Shown one piece after another: positions 7,980 through 16,717 of a stretch of DNA of 64,000 nucleotides. The DNA comes from CAVRZY01 sp963725415 (GTDB taxonomy: Bacteria; Acidobacteriota; Terriglobia; Bryobacterales; Bryobacteraceae). The DNA lies in assembly GCA_963725415.1 (NCBI GenBank), contig CAVRZY010000246.1:5871-69870 (forward strand). The letters are read 5' to 3'. The notes under the pieces were generated by a model. That model was not told the DNA's origin. It worked only from the letters and a program-made list of their open reading frames with translations, and ran no database searches. Positions within the stretch are counted from its first letter, which is position 1; each line of letters opens with the position of its first letter. A program made the translations under genes and the position numbers.

Positions 7980-8191
7980 GCGACATGAAAGTGGCGACCC
8001 CCACAGAAGCTGAAGAAAACCGCAAACTTCTGTGCGTACCGATACGCCGGACAGACGTGGCGCGGCCTTCAGGCTGCCGTGTCGAGACTCGTCTCGACAC
8101 ATGCGCCGAGACGACTCTCGGCGCCCGAAGCAAGAGTGCTTGCGCCACGACGGACACTCGGTTGACTCCAACGTCGCCACTTTCATGTCGC
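7980..8191. repeat. 212-bp structured element with 19-bp perfect terminal inverted repeat
   Basis: GCGACATGAAAGTGGCGAC (7980-7998) and its exact complement (8173-8191) bound the element. Inside are CACAGAAG/CTTCTGTG (8002-8009 and 8027-8034) and three consecutive tight hairpins: TGTCGAGAC-TC-GTCTCGACA, GCGCCGAGA-CGAC-TCTCGGCGC and GCAAG-AGTG-CTTGC. No coding potential is seen. It fills most of the space between the pseudokinase and the xylanase (7687-8252); the remainder is low-information DNA with a small AGGCC/GGCCT hairpin near 7940. Confidence 0.8.
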
Positions 8192-8252
8192 GCGCCCAGG
8201 ATGGGCGGGGAGATTGACGGGGATAGGGCGGCGGCGTACAATTCAGGACACC

Positions 8253-9842
8253 ATGGAATCCACAACGGGAGTTATGAACCGGAGGCAAATTCTGCGGCAG
8301 GGCGGTTTGGCGGCCGGAGTAGCGAGCGTGTCGAGCGGGCAGACGGGGCCCTTGACGGTTCGTGCGTTTGAGGCGGGTGGCTTGCCTGCCGGCGCCGGCC
8401 GGCTGGGCTCACTCCTGCTGATCAACGCCACCGGGCGACCGTTCGAGCTGCTTCCCCAGCTCAAAGGGGAGGGGCTGGCCAGCATCGAGCTGCCCAAAGA
8501 TAAGTTCGAGTTGATGATGGTGCTCCCGGTGCGCGATTTCGGGCAGGTGTACCTGTATGCGGACAACGCTGGAGCAGGCTACTCGGGCGCTGAATCAGGC
8601 GGCCGCGAGATGGTGCTGAACTACGAGTTCGCGCGCAGCCGGGCGGCGTTCGTGCGCCGGTACGTGAAGGCGGCGCGGACTGAGGGCGTGACCTTCAGCT
8701 CGGCGATGGAAGAGAGGCTGGGGCGTGGGGAGGCGGCGCTGGCGCGGGCCAGCTCGGCGCGCGAGATCAGGGAGCGGGTCGGGCACTCGAACGATTCGCT
8801 GGCCGAGACGATGTGGGCCGGCGAGATGGCGGCTGTGGAGCGAGCCCGGCACCGCATCGGCCGACAAGGACCCCGGCCGGGCTTCCTGTTTGGGACCAAC
8901 GCTTTCGTTTTCGCCAGATCGGAGGAGTACGCCCGGCGCTTCACCGCCCTGCTGAACTTCGCCACCCTGCCGTTCTACCGCGCAGGAACCGAGCGCGCCG
9001 AGGGCAGCCCGGACTACTCGCGCGTGGAGGCCATTCTGGAGAAGATGGCCGGGACTAAGCTGTTGACCAAGGGCCATCCGCTGGTGTGGTTCCATCGAGC
9101 CGGAGTGCCCGAGTTCCTGAAGAAGAAGTCCTGGGAGGAATTGCAGCGCAGTTGCCGGGAGTACATCCTGCGGAGCGTGGGCCGCTTCCGTTCCCGGATT
9201 CATGCCTGGGACGTGATCAACGAAGCGCACGACTGGGCCAACGATCTGAACCTGGATCCGCAGCAGCTTGTCGAGATCACGCGCCTGGCCGCCGAAAGCG
9301 TGCGGGTGGCCGACCCGACCGCCTTCCGGGTGGTGAATTCCTGCTGCACCTGGGGGGAATATGTGGCCCGGCGGCGCAGCTATTCCGGTCCTTTGAACCG
9401 GGTGGCGCGCACTCCCTTGGAATACCTACAGGCGCTCGAAGAGGCGCGCGTGCCTTATGAAGCCATCGGGTTGCAGGTCTACTACCCGGTTCGCGACATG
9501 CTGGAGATCGAACGGCAGTTGGAGCGGTTCTTCGTTTTCGACAAGCCGATCCACATCACGGAACTGGGTGTTTCCTCCTCCAGTGAGCCGGCTCAGACCG
9601 GGGAGAACCGCACGCCCAGCCGCAACGTGTGGCATGGAACGGAGTGGAGCGAGCAGATCCAGGCCGATTGGGTGGAGCAGTTCTACACCCTCTGCTACAG
9701 TAAGCCGGAGATTCAAGCCATTTCGTGGTGGGACCTGGCCGACCCGGCCTTCATTCCGCACGGCGGGTTCGTGTACCCGGACTATCGGCCCAAGCAATCC
9801 TACGAGCGGCTCAGTAGGCTATTGGCGCAGTGGAGAGGGTGA
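8253..9842 (+). CDS. Glycoside hydrolase family 10 (endo-1,4-beta-xylanase), Tat-exported
   Basis: A 529-residue protein. Residues 9-30 hold a Tat signal (NRRQILRQGGLAAGV). The C-terminal ~350 residues are a GH10 TIM barrel: HPLVWFHRAGVPEF, then the acid/base Glu in AWDVINEAHDW (E324), then the nucleophile Glu in HITELGVSS (E437), then ISWWDLADP near the end. GH10 enzymes cleave xylan backbones with retention. An N-terminal domain of about 170 residues (residues ~30-200) precedes the barrel and may bind carbohydrate. I chose ATG 8253 (AGGA four bases upstream) over 8274, which has its purine run too close. It fits a plant-polymer-degrading lifestyle with the exported sugar enzymes elsewhere in the window. 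Confidence 0.9.
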   Translation: MESTTGVMNRRQILRQGGLAAGVASVSSGQTGPLTVRAFEAGGLPAGAGRLGSLLLINATGRPFELLPQLKGEGLASIELPKDKFELMMVLPVRDFGQVYLYADNAGAGYSGAESGGREMVLNYEFARSRAAFVRRYVKAARTEGVTFSSAMEERLGRGEAALARASSAREIRERVGHSNDSLAETMWAGEMAAVERARHRIGRQGPRPGFLFGTNAFVFARSEEYARRFTALLNFATLPFYRAGTERAEGSPDYSRVEAILEKMAGTKLLTKGHPLVWFHRAGVPEFLKKKSWEELQRSCREYILRSVGRFRSRIHAWDVINEAHDWANDLNLDPQQLVEITRLAAESVRVADPTAFRVVNSCCTWGEYVARRRSYSGPLNRVARTPLEYLQALEEARVPYEAIGLQVYYPVRDMLEIERQLERFFVFDKPIHITELGVSSSSEPAQTGENRTPSRNVWHGTEWSEQIQADWVEQFYTLCYSKPEIQAISWWDLADPAFIPHGGFVYPDYRPKQSYERLSRLLAQWRG

Positions 9843-9889
9843 AAAAGGGATCTGATTGTGGTGCTATAGTACGAAGCGGGGACAGGTTC

Positions 9890-10549
9890 ATGCGATTGCC
9901 TGGCATGAGCATAATCGTTCTGCTGCTGGCGACGGTGCTGCGCGCCCAGCAGCCATCCCAGATCGTCGGGGACTACATCGAGGCCCGATCCAACCACGTC
10001 TACGGGTGCTATTGTGAGTGGTCCGGTGAGGGCGTGACCGGGGGCCGGGAAGCGACTCTCGGCTGGCACTTCACAGCGGGCGAGTATCGCGGGGCGTCGC
10101 TGGCCGGCGTCAAGGTAGCGGCAGTCATCGTAGGGGAGCACACCTTGAGCAAGGGGGCGGCCCCACGGAAAAGCATCCTGTTTTTCGACACCGCGGCTTC
10201 CAAGGCCCAACGGCAGGCGGTGGAAAGCCTGCTGCGGGAGCGGTATCGAGAGCTTCTGGGCGAAATCCTGAACGTGCACACGGTTCCGATTCAGTTCCAG
10301 CGGGAGGCCGACCGAGCCACGATGCGGGTTGGCGAACTCCTCACCCTGACGCTGCGGAAGGCACAGCTTCCCGATGACGCATTGCAGGGTGCGATTCTCT
10401 GGTACGATCCTTTCGTTCCGCTGACTGAATCCACCCTGGCCACGACTCTGAACACCAAGTACCAGGGCCGGGATTTCAACCAGCAGTGGGAGGTCAGCGA
10501 GCCGACCATTAGCGGCTACTACGGGCGGTTTCAATTGGCGGCGCGGTGA
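9890..10549 (+). CDS. Secreted DUF1326 protein
   Basis: A 219-residue protein with signal peptide MRLPGMSIIVLLLATVLRA cut near AQQ. The mature part begins IVGDYIEARSNHVYGCYCEW, the CxC-containing opening of DUF1326, and continues with GREATLGWHFTAGEYRGASLAG. DUF1326 proteins are of unknown biochemical role and often occur in soil bacteria. The gene follows the xylanase on the same strand by about 50 bases and converges on the C45-like gene. Confidence 0.75.
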   Translation: MRLPGMSIIVLLLATVLRAQQPSQIVGDYIEARSNHVYGCYCEWSGEGVTGGREATLGWHFTAGEYRGASLAGVKVAAVIVGEHTLSKGAAPRKSILFFDTAASKAQRQAVESLLRERYRELLGEILNVHTVPIQFQREADRATMRVGELLTLTLRKAQLPDDALQGAILWYDPFVPLTESTLATTLNTKYQGRDFNQQWEVSEPTISGYYGRFQLAAR

Positions 10550-10568
10550 GGTGGCCGGCGGGGCCGAG

Positions 10569-11963
10569 TCACTGCGCGCGGAATACGGTCCAGGGGTGGG
10601 AGTCCAAATCGCGCAGGAAGGCCTTTTGCCAGGCGAATTGCGGGTAACGCTTGAGGTGCTGGGCGGCCTTGAAATGGATGCCGCAGGAGTGTCCCATGGC
10701 CGCGGTGAAGGAGAGGCGCTCGGCCATGGCGGCGTCGGCGACTTTGGCCTGCACGGCGCCGGCGGGGGCGAATTCGGGCTGCCAGGATTTCAGCCCCCGC
10801 GGCGAGAGATCGATGTGACCGCACAAGGTGCGCTCGTTCGGATCCTCCTTTTTGGCGAATGCGTCGTAATGGTCTGAGAGGAATTTCTGGCCCGCGGCCA
10901 CGTCGATGCGGCCCTTGTACTGGGCCATCAACTGCTCCCAGCGGACGCGGCGCGCGTTGGCGCTCACGCTGGGATCGCGCATGGGAAACTCCGTTTCCTC
11001 CCGCGCCAGCTTCTCATCCACGGGAAAGTTGGCGCCAACGAAGTAGCCGTCCTTGCTGCGCCAGAGATTCACGTTCTTGAGGCCCAGCTCGAGGCTTGCG
11101 ATCTCGTTGGTCGTGCGGTCGGCCACCAGCCAGTTGTTGGCATAGCCGCCGTTGTTGCCCTCCTTCATGATGCGCGCGAAATCGTCGATGGAAGTGGAGT
11201 ACTGCATGGCCTTGCGGGCGCGCACGAACTCGGGAATGCCGTTCGGATCGAAACCGGAAAATTGCGTGATGGTGGTCTCGGTAATGAAGATGCCGGCCGA
11301 GTTGACACCGAAATCGTCGGCGCTGTGGATCAAGCCCGGGAAACCGTCCATGAAGATGCGGGCGCCTCGGGCAGGGATTATGTCGAAGATGATGTTCCAG
11401 CGCTGGCCTTCCAGGTAGCCGGTCCAAGCGTTATGGCCGATGACCACCTTGCCGTCTTTGGTGTAGCTGCCCGTGGCCACGAAGGCGCTGCAACGGTCCG
11501 GAGCGGTGGGCTTAGCGCGCAAGGATTCTTTGCCCTGCTTCTTGTACCACTGGAAGTAGTACGGGGACAGTTCCTGCCAGGCATTCATGGCCGTCACATC
11601 CCAGACGTCGAACTTCATTCCTCTGGCGTTGAGACCCTGGGCGATGCCCTGTAGCTCATCGCGGTACTCTTGCTCGATGTGCGGCCAGAGCATGTCTTTC
11701 GCCGCGTCGCGGAAGAAGGCCCAGGTTTTGCCGGTGTCCCGCTTGAGCAGCAGCGCGATGACCTTTTGCGCGTCCTGGATCTCGGGGCCCAGCAGGTAGC
11801 CGTGCTGGAAACCGAGCTGGGACGGCGGACCTTCGAGGTGCACAAAGATCCAGCCGCTTTGTTCGCGGCGGGAAGCCGGTCTCAAACGCGGATCGGCTTG
11901 CGCAAGCAGCGCAGCCGCGCAGCCCGCTAGTAGAAAGATCGATAAGAAACTCGAACGGCGCAC
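10569..11963 (-). CDS. C45/phospholipase-B-like autoproteolytic hydrolase, lipoprotein
   Basis: I chose GTG at 11963 because AGGAGG lies just upstream, giving 464 residues. The N-terminus MRRSSFLSIFLLAGC contains a lipobox (LAGC, Cys15), so the protein is probably a lipoprotein. The Ntn-hydrolase nucleophile is probably the Cys in PDRCSAFVATGS (about C158), followed by GKVVIGHNAW, which fits acyl-CoA:6-APA acyltransferase/C45 or phospholipase-B-like proteins that self-cleave before this residue. The start is 20 bases after the sulfatase stop, so the two are probably cotranscribed. The substrate is not known; an amide or ester linkage is likely. Confidence 0.75.
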   Translation of the reverse strand: MRRSSFLSIFLLAGCAAALLAQADPRLRPASRREQSGWIFVHLEGPPSQLGFQHGYLLGPEIQDAQKVIALLLKRDTGKTWAFFRDAAKDMLWPHIEQEYRDELQGIAQGLNARGMKFDVWDVTAMNAWQELSPYYFQWYKKQGKESLRAKPTAPDRCSAFVATGSYTKDGKVVIGHNAWTGYLEGQRWNIIFDIIPARGARIFMDGFPGLIHSADDFGVNSAGIFITETTITQFSGFDPNGIPEFVRARKAMQYSTSIDDFARIMKEGNNGGYANNWLVADRTTNEIASLELGLKNVNLWRSKDGYFVGANFPVDEKLAREETEFPMRDPSVSANARRVRWEQLMAQYKGRIDVAAGQKFLSDHYDAFAKKEDPNERTLCGHIDLSPRGLKSWQPEFAPAGAVQAKVADAAMAERLSFTAAMGHSCGIHFKAAQHLKRYPQFAWQKAFLRDLDSHPWTVFRAQ

Positions 11964-11983
11964 ATTCCCTCCTGTCAACAATG

Positions 11984-13501
11984 TCATGTCTTCCGGCGAC
12001 GCAGTTGGCGCGCAGATCCGGCTGCGGCCCGGCGCTCCTCCTCCGACAGGGAGGCATAGGCGGGCCCAGGCATGCCCGGGATCTTGATGGGTGCGGGCTT
12101 GTCGGCTCTCCATCGGCTGAGCTGATTCTTGCAGTCGGCAGCAAGGTCTTTGTACTTGGGATCGTCGATGAGGTTGCGCTCTTCCTTGGGGTCGTTGTGC
12201 AGGTCGTAGAGTTCGAAGGGGCCGCTCAGGTTGCGGCTGTTGTCGATGAACTTCCAGTTGGCGGTACGGACCATGGCGGTGGAAAGCTGCGAATAACAGC
12301 GGTCCTTCCACTGCGGATCCCCGCTGCGAGCGAGCCTTAAGAAGCTGCGGCCCTGCACCCCGGAAAGTGCCGGCAGACCGGCGGAGTCGAGAATGGCGGG
12401 CAGCAAGTCGGTGTTCTCGACGATCTTGCACTCGAGGCGTCCCTGGTTCTCGGGCGCTCCCTTGGGGCCGCGCCAAATCAACGGGACGTGGCTAGAGCCC
12501 TCGTACATGACGCCTTTGAACATGCGCCCGCGGTCACCCAGCATGTTGCCGTGATCGGCGGTGAACAGCACCAGGGCGTTATCCGCCATCCCCAGCCGGT
12601 CCAACTCGCCCAACAACCTTCCCACCTGATCATCGACGTGGGCGACGGCGCCGTAATAGATAGCGCTGATGACCCGCAGCATGCGCTCATCAGCGATGTA
12701 GCGGCGCATGGCCTGGCCACGCTGCCCAGCGCGGAGTTGCTTGATATCAGCCGGCAGCTTGGGAATGGGGATGGCCGCGGGATCGTATTTGGAGAAATAG
12801 CGCTTCGGCTCGACGGAGGGCGAGTGGGGCTTCAGGTAGCTACAGAACAGAAACCAGGGCTGTGCGGTCTGCTGGCGGCTGCGGAGGTAGTCGATGGCCC
12901 GGGCAGTGATCCACTCGCTCTCGAAATCCTCCTCCGGGTAGCGGAACACGCCCACATCGCGGCCCAGGGGGTCGTCGGGCCAGGGACAGGTGCCGGGCAC
13001 GATGGGCCATTTGGCCGGCGAGCCGTACTTGCGCTTCAGGTAGGCGGGGTAGCCCAGCTCCGGAGTCGGGCCTTCGGTGCTGAAGGTCCAGAACTGGTCG
13101 AAGCCGTAGTCGAACTGCCGGGGCGTGTAGTGCAGCTTGCCGGAGATGGCGGTGTGGTAGCCGTAGTGCTTCAGGATCGAGGGTAAGAAGATCTCGCCAT
13201 TGTTCGCCGGAACGCCGTTGGCGATGACTCCGTGCACGTCGGCATAGCGGCCGGTGAAGGCGGAGGCGCGCGCTGGAGAGCAGACCGGGGCCACAGTATA
13301 GGCATTGGCGAAGCGGATCCCCTGCCGGGCGAGGCGGTCCAGATTGGGGGTCTGGGCCACGGGGTGCTTCTCCGAACTCATGGCATCGGCGCGCATCTCG
13401 TCCACCATGATGAAGAGGATGTTAGGCCTGTGGGCGGGGGCGGCGGCGGCCAGGGCCCCGGCGCCCAACAGGAATTCTCGGCGGGTAACGTGGCGGTTCA
13501 T
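11984..13501 (-). CDS. Tat-exported sulfatase (formylglycine type)
   Basis: A 505-residue protein with twin-arginine signal TRREFLLGAGALAAAAPA. The sulfatase core starts RPNILFIMVDEMRADA (metal Asp), with the modification motif CSPAR at C74, which would be converted to formylglycine, then GRYADVHGV. Later are DHGNMLGDRG (metal-binding) and KGVMYEGSSHVPLIW. Such enzymes remove sulfate esters from polysaccharides or aryl compounds in the periplasm. It is divergent from a second sulfatase at 13676 and followed by a lipoprotein hydrolase in the same direction. The position of the ATG at 13501 fits the Tat signal. Confidence 0.92.
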   Translation of the reverse strand: MNRHVTRREFLLGAGALAAAAPAHRPNILFIMVDEMRADAMSSEKHPVAQTPNLDRLARQGIRFANAYTVAPVCSPARASAFTGRYADVHGVIANGVPANNGEIFLPSILKHYGYHTAISGKLHYTPRQFDYGFDQFWTFSTEGPTPELGYPAYLKRKYGSPAKWPIVPGTCPWPDDPLGRDVGVFRYPEEDFESEWITARAIDYLRSRQQTAQPWFLFCSYLKPHSPSVEPKRYFSKYDPAAIPIPKLPADIKQLRAGQRGQAMRRYIADERMLRVISAIYYGAVAHVDDQVGRLLGELDRLGMADNALVLFTADHGNMLGDRGRMFKGVMYEGSSHVPLIWRGPKGAPENQGRLECKIVENTDLLPAILDSAGLPALSGVQGRSFLRLARSGDPQWKDRCYSQLSTAMVRTANWKFIDNSRNLSGPFELYDLHNDPKEERNLIDDPKYKDLAADCKNQLSRWRADKPAPIKIPGMPGPAYASLSEEERRAAAGSARQLRRRKT

Positions 13502-13513
13502 CAGAGCGGCCAA

Positions 13514-13612
13514 TTCACCGCAGAGACGCAAAGGACACAGAGGGAACGCAGAGGGGATTTCTTGTGGGTTCTTCTCTGCGTGACCTCGGCGTCCTCTGCG
13601 GCTCTGCGGTGG
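13514..13612. mobile_element. Short MITE-like repeat with TTCACCGCAGAG ends
   Basis: It starts TTCACCGCAGAGACGCAAAG and ends with the imperfect complement (GCGTCCTCTGCGGCTCTGCGGTGGA spread over 13588-13612). The same ends frame the GxxExxY gene at 22598-23060, so this looks like a copy lacking the gene. It occupies most of the shared upstream region of the two divergent sulfatases. Confidence 0.75.
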
Positions 13613-13675
13613 AGTAATCCTTTCGTTTGACTCAACATGCGGAATTCTGAAGTTAGCACAGTATGATGGGTTGAT

Positions 13676-15016
13676 ATGAGGCGACGAGAGTTCATCTTGT
13701 GCGCGGCAGGCCTGGACAAGCTGAAGCATGTCCCACCGAACATCCTGTTCATCATGCCGGACCAGTGGCGGGGCCAGGATCTGGGATCGATGGGAAACAC
13801 ACAGATTCGCACGCCCAGTCTGGACCGGTTGGCGCGGGAGGCAGTGCAGTTCACTAACATGATGGCTAACTGCCCGGTGTGCACGCCGGCGCGCGGCATT
13901 CTGCTGACGGGAAAATACCCGCACGCCACCGGGACGGCGGTGAACGACGTGCCGCTGCCGGATCAGGAGGTCACGATCGCCGAGATACTCAGTGGGCGCG
14001 GCTACTTCACAGGCTTTGTGGGGAAATGGCATCTGGAGGGCGGCAAACGCATGCCCGGCTTCGTTCCGCCCGGCCCGCGGCGGCAGGGGTTTCAGTTCTG
14101 GGCCGCTAACATTTGCAGCCACAACTATCTTCAGCAGACCTACTTCCGGGACGACCCGACGCCGATCCGCATTCCGGGTTACGACACTATCGGCTGGACC
14201 GATCTGGCCATCGAGTTCCTGGAGAAGGCGCGGGGGCGGAAACAGCCCTTCTGCCTGTACGTCGAGTATCCAACACCGCACGATCCCTACCTAACGCCGC
14301 GGGGTTTCGAGGGGCTTTACGATCCGGAAAAGATCGCGCTGCGCAAGAACTGGCAGCCCGGGGCCAAGCGGTTGGGGACCAGCAAGGACATCGCCGGTTA
14401 CTACGCCGCCATCGCCTGCCTGGATCGAGACATCGGACGGTTGCTCGGCAGGCTCGATGAGGCCGGTTTCCGTGACAACACAATCGTACTGTTCACTTCC
14501 GATCACGGCGACATGCTGGGCTCGCATGGCACGTTTCTGAAGCGCAAACCGTGGGAGGAATCGGTACTGGTTCCGGGGATTCTGCGCTGGCCGGCGGGAC
14601 TCGGGGGCGGGCGCAAGTGCGACGCGGTCTTCTCGCACGTCGATGTGGCGCCAACGCTGCTGGGACTGTGCGGCCTGCGTCCTCCCGCCAGCATGCACGG
14701 CTTCGACTACACGGCTTACGTGCGCGGCGGCTCTGGTCGCACTCCGGAATCCGCGCATCTGATGATCTACACGCAGACGGAGGCCGGCGAGTTTGGCCCC
14801 TGGCGGGGCCTGCGCACGCGCCGCTACAAGTATGCCCGGTTCCGCGAGAAGCCGTGGCTGCTCTACGACCTCGCCAAGGACCCCTTCGAGATGCAGAACC
14901 TAGTTTTGGATCCGCCTCACAAGAGCTTCATTGCCCGCTTCGACGCCGAAATCCAGAAGACGATGCGCGAGACCAGAGACAAGTGGGACGAGCTACAGGA
15001 CAGGCCGTTCCGTTAG
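13676..15016 (+). CDS. Sulfatase (formylglycine type)
   Basis: A 446-residue protein beginning MRRREFILCAAGL, a short Tat-like start, then PPNILFIMPDQWRGQDLG. The modification motif is CTPAR with the Cys at residue 69. FTSDHGDMLGSHG carries metal ligands and FVGKWHLEGG is the usual KWHLG-like motif. It shares only the general family layout with the divergent sulfatase at 11984-13501, so the two probably act on different sulfated substrates. Its 3' end overlaps the convergent HicA-like gene by four bases. Confidence 0.92.
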   Translation: MRRREFILCAAGLDKLKHVPPNILFIMPDQWRGQDLGSMGNTQIRTPSLDRLAREAVQFTNMMANCPVCTPARGILLTGKYPHATGTAVNDVPLPDQEVTIAEILSGRGYFTGFVGKWHLEGGKRMPGFVPPGPRRQGFQFWAANICSHNYLQQTYFRDDPTPIRIPGYDTIGWTDLAIEFLEKARGRKQPFCLYVEYPTPHDPYLTPRGFEGLYDPEKIALRKNWQPGAKRLGTSKDIAGYYAAIACLDRDIGRLLGRLDEAGFRDNTIVLFTSDHGDMLGSHGTFLKRKPWEESVLVPGILRWPAGLGGGRKCDAVFSHVDVAPTLLGLCGLRPPASMHGFDYTAYVRGGSGRTPESAHLMIYTQTEAGEFGPWRGLRTRRYKYARFREKPWLLYDLAKDPFEMQNLVLDPPHKSFIARFDAEIQKTMRETRDKWDELQDRPFR

Positions 15017-15303
15017 AAGGCGACCTTCAACTCGCCACGGCGCACCAGCAGCCGGGTATAGTCCGTAGCGCTCATCGGACATCGGAGGAGGGCGTCAAGT
15101 TCCCTGCGACTCAGGTGCATCTGGCGAGCCATTCTGGATAACAGAGAATCGCCGTATTCCCGCGCTCCATGGCTGAGCTTGGTTAAGAGGGCCGTCGTCT
15201 GGCCGTGGACAACCAGCCGGAAGAAGCTGTGATGAGACTGTTCTTCTTGGAAGCCCTTGGCGAGAAGCGCGCGCCGGATACTCCTGACGGGATAGCTGCT
15301 CAC
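15013..15303 (-). CDS. HicA-like small protein (possible toxin)
   Basis: A 96-residue protein with a dsRBD-like pattern: RSIRRALLAKGFQEE, then QSHHSFFRL, where His is in the position of the HicA catalytic His, then TALLTKLSHGAREYGDSLLSRMARQ. I think it belongs to the broader HicA/YcfA fold. Its ATG overlaps the stop of the upstream gene by four bases, the usual TA arrangement. The family call is tentative; an unrelated small RNA-binding protein is the alternative. Confidence 0.55.
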   Translation of the reverse strand: MSSYPVRSIRRALLAKGFQEEQSHHSFFRLVVHGQTTALLTKLSHGAREYGDSLLSRMARQMHLSRRELDALLRCPMSATDYTRLLVRRGELKVAF

Positions 15304-15662
15304 AGGACAGGCTCGACCGATTCGACGATCTCAAGATACTTCCGCTTCAGCGCCTGAGCATCGAGGGAGAGTCTCAAGTCTTTCTGCTGAGCGATGGAAT
15401 CCCAATTGCATTCAAAAAACTCGATGAAGGTTTGCCAGGACTCTCTGGGAGTTTCACCGAAGACATATATTCGGAGGGGTTTGCACTCGTGCACCCAGAC
15501 GCCGTCTTCGACGCGCTCGTCAACGCCGATGGTTTTCCGGAAACGGAAAAAGCGGCGCTCGGTCAGGACTCCGCTAATGGCCCGCCTGCCGGTCCTGGTC
15601 TGTCCAGCGAGAGCCTTGCGCCGAAGCGCACTGGGTTGGACGAGTACGGCTCCACGGATCAC
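15300..15662 (-). CDS. HicB-like partner protein (possible antitoxin)
   Basis: A 120-residue protein whose C-terminal half reads CKPLRIYVFGETPRESW and QTFIEFFECNWDSIAQ, resembling the degenerate RNase-H-like core of short HicB proteins. No DNA-binding domain is obvious after it. The first ~30 residues are basic and atypical, so the true start may be internal, near residue 32 (VLTERRFFRF). It is coupled to the HicA-like gene by an ATGA overlap. Confidence 0.5.
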   Translation of the reverse strand: MIRGAVLVQPSALRRKALAGQTRTGRRAISGVLTERRFFRFRKTIGVDERVEDGVWVHECKPLRIYVFGETPRESWQTFIEFFECNWDSIAQQKDLRLSLDAQALKRKYLEIVESVEPVL

Positions 15663-15763
15663 ACCCTCAGTATAGCGAAGGCAGGTGTCGTGAGCTGGTG
15701 CGGGCCATGAAGGACAGGAGCGAGGCAGCCATCAACCGGTGTGAGAGGCTTCCAGCCTGCGGG

Positions 15764-16717
15764 TTATGTGCGGAGCTTGGCGGCTTCCATCCAGGCATCA
15801 GTCTCCGTGAACGAGCGGAGGCCGGCGGTGGCGCCGAGGCGCTGAACGCTGAGCGCGGCCACGGCGTTGGCGAAACGGGCGGCTTGGTCCGGGGAGCGGC
15901 GGCGGTGGAGGGCGGCCAGGAAGCCGCCCACAAAGCAATCACCCGCGCCGGTGGTGTCCAGAGCCTGCACCTGGAAAGCCGGGGCCTGGAACTCCGCGTC
16001 CGAGGAGACGACTGCGCAGCCGTTGGCGCCCAGCTTCACCACTACGCTCTGGGCCCCCAGTTCCCGAAGCTTCTGGGCCGCGGGGATCGGGTCGTCGAGT
16101 CCGCTCAGGCGCCGTGCTTCGTCTTCGTTCACAAACAGCAAGTCGGTGTACGGCAGGGAAGGTCCCAGGTCCTCGAGCCAGCGGCCGCGCACGTCCCAGC
16201 CGGCATCCAGGGAGGTTGTCATACCTGCCGCTCGCGCGCGGCACATCGACTCAGCCGCATGCCGTCTCATCCCGGGAACGCCGAAGGCATTGGCCAGGTG
16301 GAAGTGAGAGAGGCCTTGCAGCACGGCGGGCGAGAACTGGACTGGTTCGGCGAATGCCTCCATGCTGGCGCCGGCGCGATGCAGAAAGAACCGGTCGGCC
16401 TGGGCGTTCACCAGGGCCACAGTGGTGGCGGTGGGCGCCTGCGAGCGGGTCACCCAGCCGGTATCGACGCCGACACTGTTCAAGCGTGCCAGCAGCGCTT
16501 CGCCGAAGGAGTCGCGGCCGACCATGCCCAGCAGCCGCACCGGGGCACCGAGCCGTCCCAGGGTGTAGGAGGTACTAGCGCCGTTGCCGCCCAGGTGCTG
16601 CTCGAGGGAGTCCACCCAAGTGGTGGTGTTCCAGGTAATCCGTTCCACCGGGCGCACCAGGATGTCAAAGACAATGTTGCCGGCGCACAGCACGCCCTCC
16701 AGGGGTCGGGCCAGCAT
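15764..16717 (-). CDS. PfkB-family carbohydrate kinase (ribokinase-like)
   Basis: A 317-residue protein with the N-terminal PfkB feature GGNGASTSYTLGRLG and the C-terminal signature ALDTTGAGDCFVGGFLAAL, whose Asp is the catalytic base. ADLLF-like LLFVNEDEARRL and VVKLGANGCAVV also fit. It would phosphorylate a sugar or nucleoside using ATP; the substrate is not predictable. Its ATG abuts the stop of the DUF3352-like gene, which itself follows DAHP synthase, so it is the third gene of that operon and may come under the same attenuation. Confidence 0.85.
   Translation of the reverse strand: MLARPLEGVLCAGNIVFDILVRPVERITWNTTTWVDSLEQHLGGNGASTSYTLGRLGAPVRLLGMVGRDSFGEALLARLNSVGVDTGWVTRSQAPTATTVALVNAQADRFFLHRAGASMEAFAEPVQFSPAVLQGLSHFHLANAFGVPGMRRHAAESMCRARAAGMTTSLDAGWDVRGRWLEDLGPSLPYTDLLFVNEDEARRLSGLDDPIPAAQKLRELGAQSVVVKLGANGCAVVSSDAEFQAPAFQVQALDTTGAGDCFVGGFLAALHRRRSPDQAARFANAVAALSVQRLGATAGLRSFTETDAWMEAAKLRT

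Noticed and set aside
7711..8288. Long frames across the gap before the xylanase
   Set aside because: They read through the inverted-repeat element in both directions; the repeats explain them.
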